Shown here: piece after piece, positions 35,864 through 44,276 of the stretch
Layout: the number at the start of each line of letters is the position of its first letter
How positions within the stretch are numbered: the stretch's first letter is position 1
DNA from: Paracoccaceae bacterium
GTDB taxonomy: Bacteria > Pseudomonadota > Alphaproteobacteria > Rhodobacterales > Rhodobacteraceae
Length of the DNA stretch: 64,000 nucleotides
Direction of reading: 5' to 3'
Assembly (NCBI GenBank): GCA_017854585.1
Contig: JAFMHK010000015.1
Coordinates: 1 to 64,000, forward strand
Program-made: the position numbers and the translations under genes
Notes under the pieces: model-generated
Seen by the model: only the letters and a program-made list of their open reading frames with translations
Told to the model about the DNA's origin: nothing
Databases searched by the model: none

Positions 35864-36946
35864 ATGCCACTTATCGATGTCGTCAACGGATCAAGCACCA
35901 CGTACCCGACCAGCGGGCTGGCCTTGGGCGTGAACAGCACATTCACGATCAATGCGGGCTTCTTTCAGGTGATCGTCGACGACGACGATTTCGTCTTCAA
36001 CGGCGACCAGATCGTCAACGAAACGCCGGATGACCTGAACCAGACGACCAATATCGGCGGGGCCGATCTGGCCATTGCCTATGATTACTCGTTTCTGGCC
36101 CGCTCTGGTGGAACGACTTACGAATTTGCCATCATCGATGTGGATGCCAATGGCGACGGCAATTTCGGCGACGGGACGCTTGGCGGCGCCGATGCGGGCG
36201 AACAAGTCTATTATATTGCGGTTCTTGGCCCAAGTGTGCCTGTCATTCCGCCCGGTGGCGCCACGTTCCGTATTGTCGATAACGTTGCGGACAACACCCG
36301 GCAGAACTTTGATCAATTCATCTGCTTTGCCAGCGGAACGCGCATCTTGACCGCGTCGGGCGAACGGCCGGTCGAGACATTGCGCCCGAATGACATGGTC
36401 TGGACAGCCGATAACGGATGGCAGCCGCTGCGCTGGCATGGACGGCGCAGCGTGCGTACGCTGCCGGGGGACGGGCCGGTGCGTATCAGGGCGGGGGCAT
36501 TGGGGAACACGCGCGATCTGATCGTATCGCCCCAGCACCGCATGGTTGCGGCGGGGCCAGCGGTGACATTGGCTTTCGGAACCGAGGAGGTGCTGGTTGC
36601 CGCCCTCCATCTGGTTGACGGGCAGTACATCACGGTCGAAGCCGCCGGGCAGGTCACCTACCATCATCTCTTGTTCGATCGTCACGAAATCATCTTTGCC
36701 GAAGGCATTGCCAGCGAAAGTTTTCATCCCGGCGTGCAGGCGGAGGAGTTGCTGACGATGGCGCAGCGGACGGAAATCAGACAATTGATGCCAGCCGCGT
36801 TTCAGCAAGGTGTGGGTGGGGATCATACCTTGTCCCGCCCCTGTGTGCGCCGGGCGGAGGCGGCGATCTTGCGGCAAATGGTGGCCGCGCGACAGCATTG
36901 GCCCATCGTCGCCTGCGTGCCAAATCAAGTTGCGAAGGCGGCCTGA
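35864..36946 (+). CDS. Hint-domain protein
   Basis: A 360-residue protein. Residues 1-150 are an acidic beta-rich domain with many Asp/Asn (VIVDDDDFVFNGDQIVNE, DVDANGDGNFGDGTLGGADAG), suggestive of a secreted calcium-binding module. Residues 152-300 are a Hint (hedgehog/intein) domain: CFASGTRILTASGERPVETL, WQPLRWHGRRSV, LIVSPQHRMV, TYHHLLFDRHEIIFAEGI and SESFHPG. Hint domains often self-cleave before the Cys of CFASGT. No Sec signal peptide is visible, and the acidic N domain is compatible with type I export without a signal, as in many roseobacter Hint/RTX-like proteins (inference). Confidence 0.85.
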   Translation: MPLIDVVNGSSTTYPTSGLALGVNSTFTINAGFFQVIVDDDDFVFNGDQIVNETPDDLNQTTNIGGADLAIAYDYSFLARSGGTTYEFAIIDVDANGDGNFGDGTLGGADAGEQVYYIAVLGPSVPVIPPGGATFRIVDNVADNTRQNFDQFICFASGTRILTASGERPVETLRPNDMVWTADNGWQPLRWHGRRSVRTLPGDGPVRIRAGALGNTRDLIVSPQHRMVAAGPAVTLAFGTEEVLVAALHLVDGQYITVEAAGQVTYHHLLFDRHEIIFAEGIASESFHPGVQAEELLTMAQRTEIRQLMPAAFQQGVGGDHTLSRPCVRRAEAAILRQMVAARQHWPIVACVPNQVAKAA

Positions 36947-37521
36947 ACCGTGACACCTTTGCCGCGTATCCGCCAGCCGTCAGGCCGGATGGCAGGCGTG
37001 GGGTGCGCTGTTGGTGACCCAAGGTGGGTTCCAAGGCTGGGATGTGGTCTTGAGCCAAGGCCAATCACGCGCGCCAACCACACCGGATCATGGGCGGGGC
37101 ATGTCGGCAGCAGATGTCGAGGATCCGGGTGCTAGACCCGCTTGTCCAACCGCGATTGGGTGGGGTCGACGGGGGGAACAAACCCGATCGACAGAAAGGT
37201 GTTGCGTCCGTCGCCATCGCTGACGTGGCGGGTATCAAGCGCCTGCACGTCCGCACCCTTGATCACATGGGGCGCGCCGGGTGCCGTGCTTGTCGGTGTT
37301 GGATAGAGGCTGGGTGATGTGGCGAAGATGTTCATTGGGAACCCGGCTGCAAGCTGTGTTGAGGCCTTAGTTCCTTAACGACCCCTAAATGTCACGCCCC
37401 TGCGTGAACGGCTGGTTAACAGATTGCTTGCCGAATTTACCATCTGATGCTTAGCGCATTGGCAAGGCTTGAAAATTCTGTAAAGTTTATGTCAGATTTT
37501 GTGATCATGGGAGAATGGTTC
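36947..37521. other. Mostly non-coding 575-base stretch before the XRE regulator
   Basis: Apart from one small minus-strand frame (37132-37335) I see no gene here. 37360-37450 is AT-richer (CCTTAGTTCCTTAACGACCC, GGTTAACAGATTGC) and is the likely promoter region of the downstream regulator. TTAACGACCCCTAAA at 37374-37388 resembles a CtrA half-pair (TTAA-N7-TTAA) but with one mismatch. Confidence 0.4.
37132..37335 (-). CDS. Small hypothetical protein
   Basis: A 67-residue frame (MNIFATSPSLYPTPTSTAPG start, PPVDPTQSRLDKRV end). Third codon positions are mostly G or C, as in neighbouring genes, and the composition looks protein-like rather than random. There is no clear ribosome site before the ATG, no signal peptide and no domain I recognise. 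It could be a real small gene, or the remnant of a longer one. It is on the opposite strand to both neighbours. Confidence 0.4.
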   Translation of the reverse strand: MNIFATSPSLYPTPTSTAPGAPHVIKGADVQALDTRHVSDGDGRNTFLSIGFVPPVDPTQSRLDKRV

Positions 37522-38859
37522 ATGCCGCCCGCAGTACCACCGCCGCGCTATTTGCAGCGCACCGGCAGCAGGATTCGCGAACGTCGGCTGATGCAGGGGT
37601 TGCGGCAGGCCGATGTGGCGGGGCGGGCGGGTATTTCGGCCAGCTACTTGAATCTGATCGAGCATAACCGCCGCCGGATTGGTGGCAAGTTGTTGATCGC
37701 GATCGCGCGGGCATTGGACGTTGAGCCGACGCTGCTGTCCGAAGGGGCCGACGCGACCCTTGCGGATGTGCTGTTTCGTGCGGCGCAAGGCGGGCACGTC
37801 GGGACGGGGACGGCCCCTGAAGTCGAGATGATTGATGCGCTTTCGGGTCGCTTTCCGGGGTGGACCGATCTGATTGCCGCGCAGCAAAAACGGATCACCG
37901 GACTTGAGGCGCTGGTTGACGCGCTGCGCGACCGGCTGAGCCACGATCCGGTACTGGCGGAGACGATGCACGAAGTGCTGTCAACGGTGGCGGCGATCCG
38001 GTCCACCGCCGATATTCTGGTGCGCGAGCCAAACCTTGAGGCGCCGTGGCGCACGCGGTTCCATCGGAACCTGCACGAGGAGGCCGAGCGCCTGTCGATC
38101 CGGGCCACCGCCATGCTGGCCCATTTCGAGGATGCAACGCCGCGCGGCGACGGCCCCGCGACCCCGTTGGAAACCGTCGAGGCGATGTTCGATGCCGCCG
38201 GGCATCATTTTCCGGCAATCGAAACCGGCGGCAAGGCGGCGATCCTGCGGGTGCTGGAACGCGCCGCCGGTATGGAGGACAGTGTCACCCGCGATTTGGC
38301 CGCGCAGATGTTGACCGCCTACGCGCAAGATGCCGCGCGCCTGCCATTGGCCGAAATCATGCCAGCGGCGGCGGCGGTGGATTTTGCCCCCGAACGGCTG
38401 CTTCATATGGGGCAGGGGGATGCGGCGCTGGTGTTGCGTCGGTTGGCCAGCTTGCCGCGTGCGCCCGATGGCAGCGGCGCACCCGAGGTAGGGCTGGCCA
38501 TATGCGACGGTTCGGGGGCGTTGTTGTTCCGGCGGCGCGTGGCGGGTTTTGCCATTCCGCGTTTTGGCGCCGGCTGTCCGCTATGGCCGCTTTACGGCGC
38601 GCTGAACCGCCCCGGACAACCCATTGTCGCGGTTCTGGATATGCCGGGCGGTGGGCAGTTTCAGGCATGGTCCGTCAGCCAGCCAGCGGAACTGGTTGGG
38701 TTCGGCGCGACACCCGTCATGCGTGCGACGATGTTGGTGCGCGCCATTGATGACCCCGCGCACGACCCCGCCGCGCCGACCATTGCCGCAGGTCCGGGGT
38801 GTCAGGTCTGTGCGCGCACCGCGTGCACGGCGCGGCGCATGATCGGGCCGGGTGGCTGA
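37522..38859 (+). CDS. XRE-family regulator of short-chain fatty acyl metabolism (ScfR/RamB type)
   Basis: A 445-residue DNA-binding regulator. The N-terminal HTH is SRIRERRLMQGLRQADVAGRAGISASYLNLIEHNRRRI. The long C-terminal region ends in a cysteine motif GCQVCARTACTARRMIG, as in RamB/ScfR (DUF2083) proteins, which control acetate and propionate metabolism and sense acyl-CoA status. The ATG at 37522 has GGGAG 8 bases upstream; ATG 37507 would add 5 residues. It lies just upstream of a response regulator and a symporter-kinase, which strengthens a carbon-source-sensing role. DNA targets cannot be read from this window. Confidence 0.85.
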   Translation: MPPAVPPPRYLQRTGSRIRERRLMQGLRQADVAGRAGISASYLNLIEHNRRRIGGKLLIAIARALDVEPTLLSEGADATLADVLFRAAQGGHVGTGTAPEVEMIDALSGRFPGWTDLIAAQQKRITGLEALVDALRDRLSHDPVLAETMHEVLSTVAAIRSTADILVREPNLEAPWRTRFHRNLHEEAERLSIRATAMLAHFEDATPRGDGPATPLETVEAMFDAAGHHFPAIETGGKAAILRVLERAAGMEDSVTRDLAAQMLTAYAQDAARLPLAEIMPAAAAVDFAPERLLHMGQGDAALVLRRLASLPRAPDGSGAPEVGLAICDGSGALLFRRRVAGFAIPRFGAGCPLWPLYGALNRPGQPIVAVLDMPGGGQFQAWSVSQPAELVGFGATPVMRATMLVRAIDDPAHDPAAPTIAAGPGCQVCARTACTARRMIGPGG

Positions 38860-38945
38860 CGGGGTGGCCAAGGGCCGGTCCGAAATCGCCCATTGCCTAA
38901 ATTCCGGGCAAACTGCAGACTGATCCGATCCGGAGGAGGATAGCC

Positions 38946-39353
38946 ATGCCCGGTCGGGTGCTGTTGGTCGAGGACGAGACAAACATCATGGAGGCCATCG
39001 GCTTTCTGCTGTCGCGCGACGGCTGGGCCGTAAACGGGCATGGAAACGGGGCCACCGCGCTGGAGGCGATTGCCCGGTTGGCGCCCGATGTGCTGGTCTT
39101 GGACATGATGCTGCCGGGGCGGTCGGGTCTGGATATCCTGCGCGACCTGCGTGCCGATCCCAAGACGGAGCACCTTCCGGTGCTGATGCTGACCGCAAAG
39201 GGACAGATACGGGATCGCGACATGGCGCTGGCGCTGGGGGCCAATGCGTTCCTGACCAAGCCCTTTGCCAATGCCGAATTGGTCGAGACCTTGCGCAGCA
39301 TGGCCAGAACCGCCAATCTCGACGATGTCGCGCGCGGCGGCGGCGCCGCCTGA
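38946..39353 (+). CDS. Single-domain response regulator (CheY-like)
   Basis: A 135-residue receiver with no output domain. It has the acidic pair (LLVEDETN), the phosphorylation Asp in VLVLDMMLPGRSG (about residue 55), the Thr/Ser switch in VLMLTAKG and the Lys in FLTKPFANAE. A short Ala/Gly tail follows. GGAGGA lies 5 bases before the ATG. It precedes the small membrane protein and the symporter-histidine kinase, so it is the likely phosphate acceptor. Without a DNA-binding domain it must act through protein contact or in a relay. Confidence 0.92.
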   Translation: MPGRVLLVEDETNIMEAIGFLLSRDGWAVNGHGNGATALEAIARLAPDVLVLDMMLPGRSGLDILRDLRADPKTEHLPVLMLTAKGQIRDRDMALALGANAFLTKPFANAELVETLRSMARTANLDDVARGGGAA

Positions 39354-39386
39354 CGCGCCCCGCACCAAGCTGAGGGGACGACGGCC

Positions 39387-39665
39387 ATGGCCAAGCGCCT
39401 GTTTCTGGAACGCCGCACCTACCGCCGGAACCGGTTGCAAGATGCCGCCCGGTTGATGCCTGTGCTGGGCGCGCTGTTGATCTTTGGGCCTGCGTTCATC
39501 CGGGGGTCGAACCCGGCCGACGATGCCGGGCTGTCGGCTTGGCTGATCTATTTCATGATCATCTGGCTGGGCTTGATCGTGTTGACGGCCATCGTGGCGC
39601 GTGCCCTTGGCAGTATGGGGGGCACAGATCAACCGCCCGAAGGAGATCGCGCGCCCGATGCTTAG
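39387..39665 (+). CDS. Small two-helix membrane protein before the symporter-kinase
   Basis: A 92-residue protein with a basic N terminus (LFLERRTYRRNRLQDAAR) and two transmembrane helices (about 22-40, LMPVLGALLIFGPAFI, and 50-72, WLIYFMIIWLGLIVLTAIVA). Its last 8 bases overlap the start of the symporter-histidine kinase gene. Small membrane proteins precede SSS-family symporters in many acetate loci (DUF4212/DUF485 group) and may be partners; this one is only loosely similar. Function not known. Confidence 0.82.
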   Translation: MAKRLFLERRTYRRNRLQDAARLMPVLGALLIFGPAFIRGSNPADDAGLSAWLIYFMIIWLGLIVLTAIVARALGSMGGTDQPPEGDRAPDA

Positions 39666-42342
39666 TTTCGACGGCCTTGTCGCGGTTTGCGTGATTTACG
39701 TGGCCGGCCTTTTCGGGGTGGCCTTTCTGGCCGAAAAGCGGGCGGCCGAAGGCAAGGGCCGTTGGCTGAGCAGCCCCGTTACCTACACCTTGTCGCTGTC
39801 GATCTACGCGACGGCATGGACGTTCTATGGCGCCGTAGGCTCGGCGGCGCGGACCGGGTTGGAGTTTTTGACGATCTACCTTGGTCCGACGCTGGTTTTT
39901 GTCGGCTGGTTCTGGCTGTTGCGCAAGATGGTGCGGATCGGCCGAGCGCAGCGCATCACCTCGATCGCCGACATGATCAGTTCGCGTTACGGAAAATCGG
40001 GGGGGCTGGCGGCGTTGGCCACGGTCTTGATGGTGGTGGGGGCCACACCCTACATCGCGTTGCAGTTGCAATCGGTCACCTTGTCGTTTTCGGTGTTTGC
40101 AAGCTCTGGCGCGCTGGGCCAGCCCGACGCCGAAAGCACGGCCACATGGGTCGCGGCGGGCCTTGCACTCTTCACCATCATCTTCGGCACCCGGTCTCTT
40201 GATGTGAACGAGCGGCATCCGGGGCTGGTTTCGGCGATCGCGTTGGAGGCAATCGTGAAGCTGGCTGCGTTGCTGGCGGTGGGGGCCTATGCGGTCTGGG
40301 GCGTCGCGAACGGCCCGTCGGACATGCTGGCGCGGATCGCGGCCAGCCCGCTGTCGGAGATTGAATGGAACGGCGCGCGATGGTTGGGCCTGACGATGCT
40401 GTCGGCGGCGGCGATCTTGTGTCTGCCGCGCATGTTTCAGGTTCTGGTGGTCGAAAACGCGGATGAACGGCATCTGGCGACGGCCAGTTGGGCCTTTCCG
40501 CTGTATCTCTTGTTGCTGAGCCTGTTCATCGTACCGATTGCGGTCATCGGTCTGGACCTGCCGGCAGCGGGCGGCAACCCGGACCTTTTCGTGCTGACCG
40601 TGCCGCTGTCGCAAGGCAAGGACGGGCTGGCGTTGTTCGTGTTTCTGGGCGGGTTTTCGGCGGCGACATCCATGGTGATCGTTGCGGCGCTGGCGCTGTC
40701 GACGATGCTGTCGAACCATATCATCGTGCCGTTGTGGATACGGGCCACCCAAGGCGACCGCCCCCGGTCGGGCGATATGCGGCGCGTGGCGCTGACGGCG
40801 CGGCGATTGTCGATCGGCGCGGTCTTGTTGCTGGGGCTTGCCTATTACCGGATGTCGGGCGGGCGCGATGCGCTGGCCGATATCGGATTGATCAGCTTTC
40901 TGGGCGTGGCGCAGGTGTTGCCCGCATTGCTGGGGGGCATCTTGTGGCGTGGGGCGACGCGGGTCGGTGCGGCACTTGGCATCGGGGCCGGTTTCGCGGT
41001 CTGGGGCTGGCTGCTGTTGTTGCCGAACGTGGCAGAGACGGGCGGCGTGATGCTGTCCATCATGTCCGAGGGGCCATTCGGTATTGGCTGGCTCAACCCC
41101 GTGACACCGTTGGGGTTGCAGGCGACCGACCCTTTGCTGACGGCGATGATGTTGTCGCTTGGTGTCAATGTGCTGTTGTTCATCCTTGGGTCACTTTTCA
41201 GCTTTCCCAGCCCGCTGGAACGGCTGCAGGGGGCGCAGTTCGTCAATATTTATGATCACAGCAACACGCCGTCCGTGTGGCGCGGCAGTGCGGGGACGGC
41301 TGATGACCTGCTCGTGATGGCACAGCGGATCTTGGGATCCGGTCGCGCGGGGCGCTTGTTTCAGGATGCTGCCTTGGGGCAGGGGCGCGACGGCGATCTG
41401 CCCGAACCGACCGCAGGGTTTCTGGAACAGTTGGAGCGGGAATTGGCAGGCTCGGTGGGGGCGGCCACGGCGCATGCAATGGTGACGCAGATCACCGGCG
41501 GGGCATCGGTCAGCGTGCGCGACCTGTTGGCGGTGGCGGACGAGACCGCGCAGATCATGGAATATTCCAGCAAACTTGAGGCGAAATCGGCCGAGCAGGC
41601 CCAGACCGCCGCACGCCTGCGCGATGCGAACGCGAAGTTGACCCAACTGTCGGTGCAGAAAGACGCCTTCTTGTCCCAGATCAGCCACGAGTTGCGGACG
41701 CCGATGACCTCGATCCGGTCTTTTTCCGAGATATTGATGCAAGATGACGGGATGGACGCCACCGCCCGCGCCCGGTTTTCACAGATCATCCATGACGAGA
41801 GCCTGCGGTTGACGCGTTTGCTGGATGATCTGCTGGACCTGAGTGTGCTGGAAGACGGGCGCGTGACCCTGCATGAAGCGGAGGTGGAATTGGCCCAGAT
41901 ACTGGACCGGGCCATCTATGCCGCGGGCGCACAGGAGGCGGGTGGCAAGATCGCGATCCGCCGTGACCGGGGAGCCGAGGCGGTCATGCTGTGGACCGAC
42001 GCCGACCGGCTGTCACAGGTTTTCATCAACCTGATCTCCAACGCGCAGAAATACTGTGACGCGGAGACGCCGGAACTGATGATCAGTGTGCATCATCGCC
42101 CCGGACGGATCGAGGTGGAGTTCGCGGATAACGGTCTGGGCATCCCTGCCCTGCAACAGGCCTTGATTTTCGAGAAGTTCGCCCGGCTGGAGTCCGCACA
42201 GGGCCGCCCCGGCGCCGGTCTTGGCTTGGCCATCAGCCGCGAAATCATGAGCCGTCTGGGCGGTGGATTGACCTATGTGCCGGGGGGTGCAGGAACCCGG
42301 TTCCGGGTGCGACTGCCAGCGAAAGCCCTGCGGGCTGCTTGA
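39658..42342 (+). CDS. Sodium:solute symporter fused to sensor histidine kinase (CrbS/CbrA-like)
   Basis: An 894-residue inner-membrane sensor. Residues 1-520 are an SSS-family symporter with about 13 helices (SPVTYTLSLSIYATAWTFYGAVG, ISSRYGKSGGLAALAT, IIFGTRSLDVNERHPGLVSAIALEAIVKL). Residues 540-640 form a linker like the STAC region (TADDLLVMAQRILG, PEPTAGFLEQLERELAG). The kinase follows: H box FLSQISHELRTPMTS with His about 677, and the ATP domain with INLISNAQKYCD, FADNGLGIP, FEKFARLE and GAGLGLAIS. CrbS homologues control the acetate switch; CbrA senses histidine. The regulator upstream favours acetate or another short acid, as inference. Confidence 0.93.
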   Translation: MLSFDGLVAVCVIYVAGLFGVAFLAEKRAAEGKGRWLSSPVTYTLSLSIYATAWTFYGAVGSAARTGLEFLTIYLGPTLVFVGWFWLLRKMVRIGRAQRITSIADMISSRYGKSGGLAALATVLMVVGATPYIALQLQSVTLSFSVFASSGALGQPDAESTATWVAAGLALFTIIFGTRSLDVNERHPGLVSAIALEAIVKLAALLAVGAYAVWGVANGPSDMLARIAASPLSEIEWNGARWLGLTMLSAAAILCLPRMFQVLVVENADERHLATASWAFPLYLLLLSLFIVPIAVIGLDLPAAGGNPDLFVLTVPLSQGKDGLALFVFLGGFSAATSMVIVAALALSTMLSNHIIVPLWIRATQGDRPRSGDMRRVALTARRLSIGAVLLLGLAYYRMSGGRDALADIGLISFLGVAQVLPALLGGILWRGATRVGAALGIGAGFAVWGWLLLLPNVAETGGVMLSIMSEGPFGIGWLNPVTPLGLQATDPLLTAMMLSLGVNVLLFILGSLFSFPSPLERLQGAQFVNIYDHSNTPSVWRGSAGTADDLLVMAQRILGSGRAGRLFQDAALGQGRDGDLPEPTAGFLEQLERELAGSVGAATAHAMVTQITGGASVSVRDLLAVADETAQIMEYSSKLEAKSAEQAQTAARLRDANAKLTQLSVQKDAFLSQISHELRTPMTSIRSFSEILMQDDGMDATARARFSQIIHDESLRLTRLLDDLLDLSVLEDGRVTLHEAEVELAQILDRAIYAAGAQEAGGKIAIRRDRGAEAVMLWTDADRLSQVFINLISNAQKYCDAETPELMISVHHRPGRIEVEFADNGLGIPALQQALIFEKFARLESAQGRPGAGLGLAISREIMSRLGGGLTYVPGGAGTRFRVRLPAKALRAA

Positions 42343-42413
42343 GGATTCCTTAACCAGTTCATTGCGATAACGGCGACGGGCGTAGCGGCGCGCCCGCGAT
42401 TGCAGGGATCGTC

Positions 42414-43433
42414 ATGAGCGAACAGGCGGCCACACCCTCGGCCAAGGCGCGGATCGTGGCGGCACACCGGCGTGCCCCCGCCCCCAGTCGTGGTCGCTTG
42501 GCCGAACGGGCGTGGGACCGCACCTTGCGCCGGGCGGCAATGCCGTTCGACGGACTGGGCCTGCAACCGACGGCGTTGGCCGTTCAATGGGACCAACGGG
42601 TGGATGCGGTGACAGGCGCATTGCCAGCGCAGGGATTGGTCGTGATGCTGGAAGACAGCGCCGGGCGGCGCGGCGTGCTGGCAATGGATCATGGGATGAT
42701 CGATGCGCTGGTCGAGGTGCAGACGACCGGCCGCGTTGATCCGCAACAGGGCCCGATACGGCCCATCACGAAGATCGATACTGCGCTCTGCCGTGATTTC
42801 ATTGATCTGACCATGTCACATTTCGCGACCGAACAGGCGGCGGTGCCGGACCGCGACTGGCCTGATCGCATGGCCTTTGGCAGCACACTGCCCGACCGCC
42901 ACAAGCTTGGACTGCTGTTGCCCGATCAAGCCTATCATATCTTCAGCGCCGATCTGACGTTCGGAGTTGGGGGGCGGGGTGGTCAGATGGTTCTGGCGTC
43001 GCCGGTCGACCGGAGTCTGATCAAGGTGGCTGCGGCGCATGCCCCGGCACCCGACGGGCCGTGGCGCGCGGCCGTGGCGCGGGTGTTGGCGGACACGGCC
43101 ATCCCGCTCAACGTCATCTTGCTGCGCGTTACCCGACCGCTTGCCGTGATCGAGGGGATGAAGCCCGGTGACCTGATCCCGTTCGATGCCAGCGATCTGG
43201 GCGCAGTCCGGGTTGAGGACGCTCAGGGGCGGACGGTTTTCAACGGTCGACTTGGCCAGATCGGCGGCAAACGCGCCGTGCGACTTGGCAGCGGAGAGGG
43301 CGTCGTGTCCGATGCGCCCCGGCCCGCCGACGATGGTGGCGATCTGACCGATCATCCGCACACGCATTTGCCGAAACTGGGCACACACCCGGCCCTTGCC
43401 AAGACGCTGGACGCGCAGGCCGACGGCGGCTAG
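42414..43433 (+). CDS. FliM/FliN-like (SpoA domain) protein outside a flagellar operon
   Basis: A 339-residue soluble protein. Residues 110-140 (KIDTALCRDFIDLTMSHF) recall the FliM middle region, and residues 220-300 (VADTAIPLNVILLRVTRPLAVIEGMKPGDLIPF, then RVEDAQGRTVFNGRLGQIGGKRAVRL) form a SpoA/FliM-C domain. The N-terminal CheY-binding segment of true FliM is absent, replaced by a basic Ala-rich stretch. No other flagellar gene is nearby. It begins 71 bases after the symporter-kinase and could share its transcript. It may be an alternative motor-switch component or a repurposed relative. Confidence 0.75.
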   Translation: MSEQAATPSAKARIVAAHRRAPAPSRGRLAERAWDRTLRRAAMPFDGLGLQPTALAVQWDQRVDAVTGALPAQGLVVMLEDSAGRRGVLAMDHGMIDALVEVQTTGRVDPQQGPIRPITKIDTALCRDFIDLTMSHFATEQAAVPDRDWPDRMAFGSTLPDRHKLGLLLPDQAYHIFSADLTFGVGGRGGQMVLASPVDRSLIKVAAAHAPAPDGPWRAAVARVLADTAIPLNVILLRVTRPLAVIEGMKPGDLIPFDASDLGAVRVEDAQGRTVFNGRLGQIGGKRAVRLGSGEGVVSDAPRPADDGGDLTDHPHTHLPKLGTHPALAKTLDAQADGG

Positions 43434-43511
43434 CGCCGGCACTGCAGATGGCGTTGCAAATCCCCGAACGGCGGGGCAGGGTCGGCGGATCAGCAAGGGG
43501 GCGGGACGAGT

Positions 43512-44276
43512 TTGGCCGACGCAAGGATATTTCGCGCGCAGGTGGCGCGGGGCGACATACTGACGGGGACGTTCATGAAGACGCCCGCCGTTGACGTACT
43601 GGAGGTGTTGATCCTTGCCGGGCTTGATTTCGTCTGCATCGATCAGGAGCATGCCGCGTTTGACCGCGGCACATTGAACACCTGCTGCGCCGTTGCGCGG
43701 GCGGCCAATTTCCCGATCCTTGTGCGTGTGCCAAGCGCCGCGCCCGATGGCATTCTTGCCGCGCTTGACCTTGGGGCCACGGGCATCGTCGTGCCGCATG
43801 TGATGGACGCCGAGATGGCAGCGCGCGTGGCCCGGCAAGCGCGCTTCGGTCATGGCGGGCGCGGCTATGCCGGGTCGACCCGGTGGGCCGGATTTGGCAC
43901 CCAGACGATGCCCGATCTGTTGGCGCGCAGTCAGCGCGAGACGCTTGTAATTGCGCAGATCGAAGACCCCGAAGCGGTCGAGCAGGCCGAGGCGATCGCC
44001 GCGACCGACGGGATCGATGCGGTCTTTCTTGGACCCGCCGACCTGACCGTGGCCTATGGCCATGACACGCAGCCGAACGCGGCGCTGGATGCCGCGACGG
44101 CGCGGGTTGGCGCGGCGGCCAAGGCGGCAGGCAAGGCCTATATGACGTTCGTGGCCGATGCAGCCGGAGCGCAGGATCGCGCGGCGCATGGTTTTACCGT
44201 ATTTTTCGTGGCATCGGAACATGCCTGGATGCTGAGCGGCGCACGCGCCGCAATTGCCGGAGTGAAAGCGATATGA
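43512..44276 (+). CDS. HpcH/HpaI-family aldolase
   Basis: A 254-residue class II pyruvate aldolase of the HpcH/HpaI/YfaU group. It has GTFMKTPAVDVLEVLILAGLDFVCIDQEHAAFD (active-site Asp/Glu), VRVPSA, LDLGATGIVVPHVMDAEMA, YAGSTRWAGFG, IAQIEDPEAVEQAEAIAAT and FLGPADLTVAYG. Such enzymes cleave 2-keto-3-deoxy sugar acids or related hydroxy-keto acids to pyruvate plus an aldehyde, with a divalent metal. The start is a TTG at 43512 preceded by GGGACGAG; no ATG fits. It overlaps the next gene in an ATGA, so the two act together. Confidence 0.87.
   Translation: MADARIFRAQVARGDILTGTFMKTPAVDVLEVLILAGLDFVCIDQEHAAFDRGTLNTCCAVARAANFPILVRVPSAAPDGILAALDLGATGIVVPHVMDAEMAARVARQARFGHGGRGYAGSTRWAGFGTQTMPDLLARSQRETLVIAQIEDPEAVEQAEAIAATDGIDAVFLGPADLTVAYGHDTQPNAALDAATARVGAAAKAAGKAYMTFVADAAGAQDRAAHGFTVFFVASEHAWMLSGARAAIAGVKAI

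Noticed and set aside
37374-37388. CtrA-like box TTAA-N7-TAAA
   Set aside because: The second half has a mismatch and single degenerate sites are expected by chance in AT-richer gaps.
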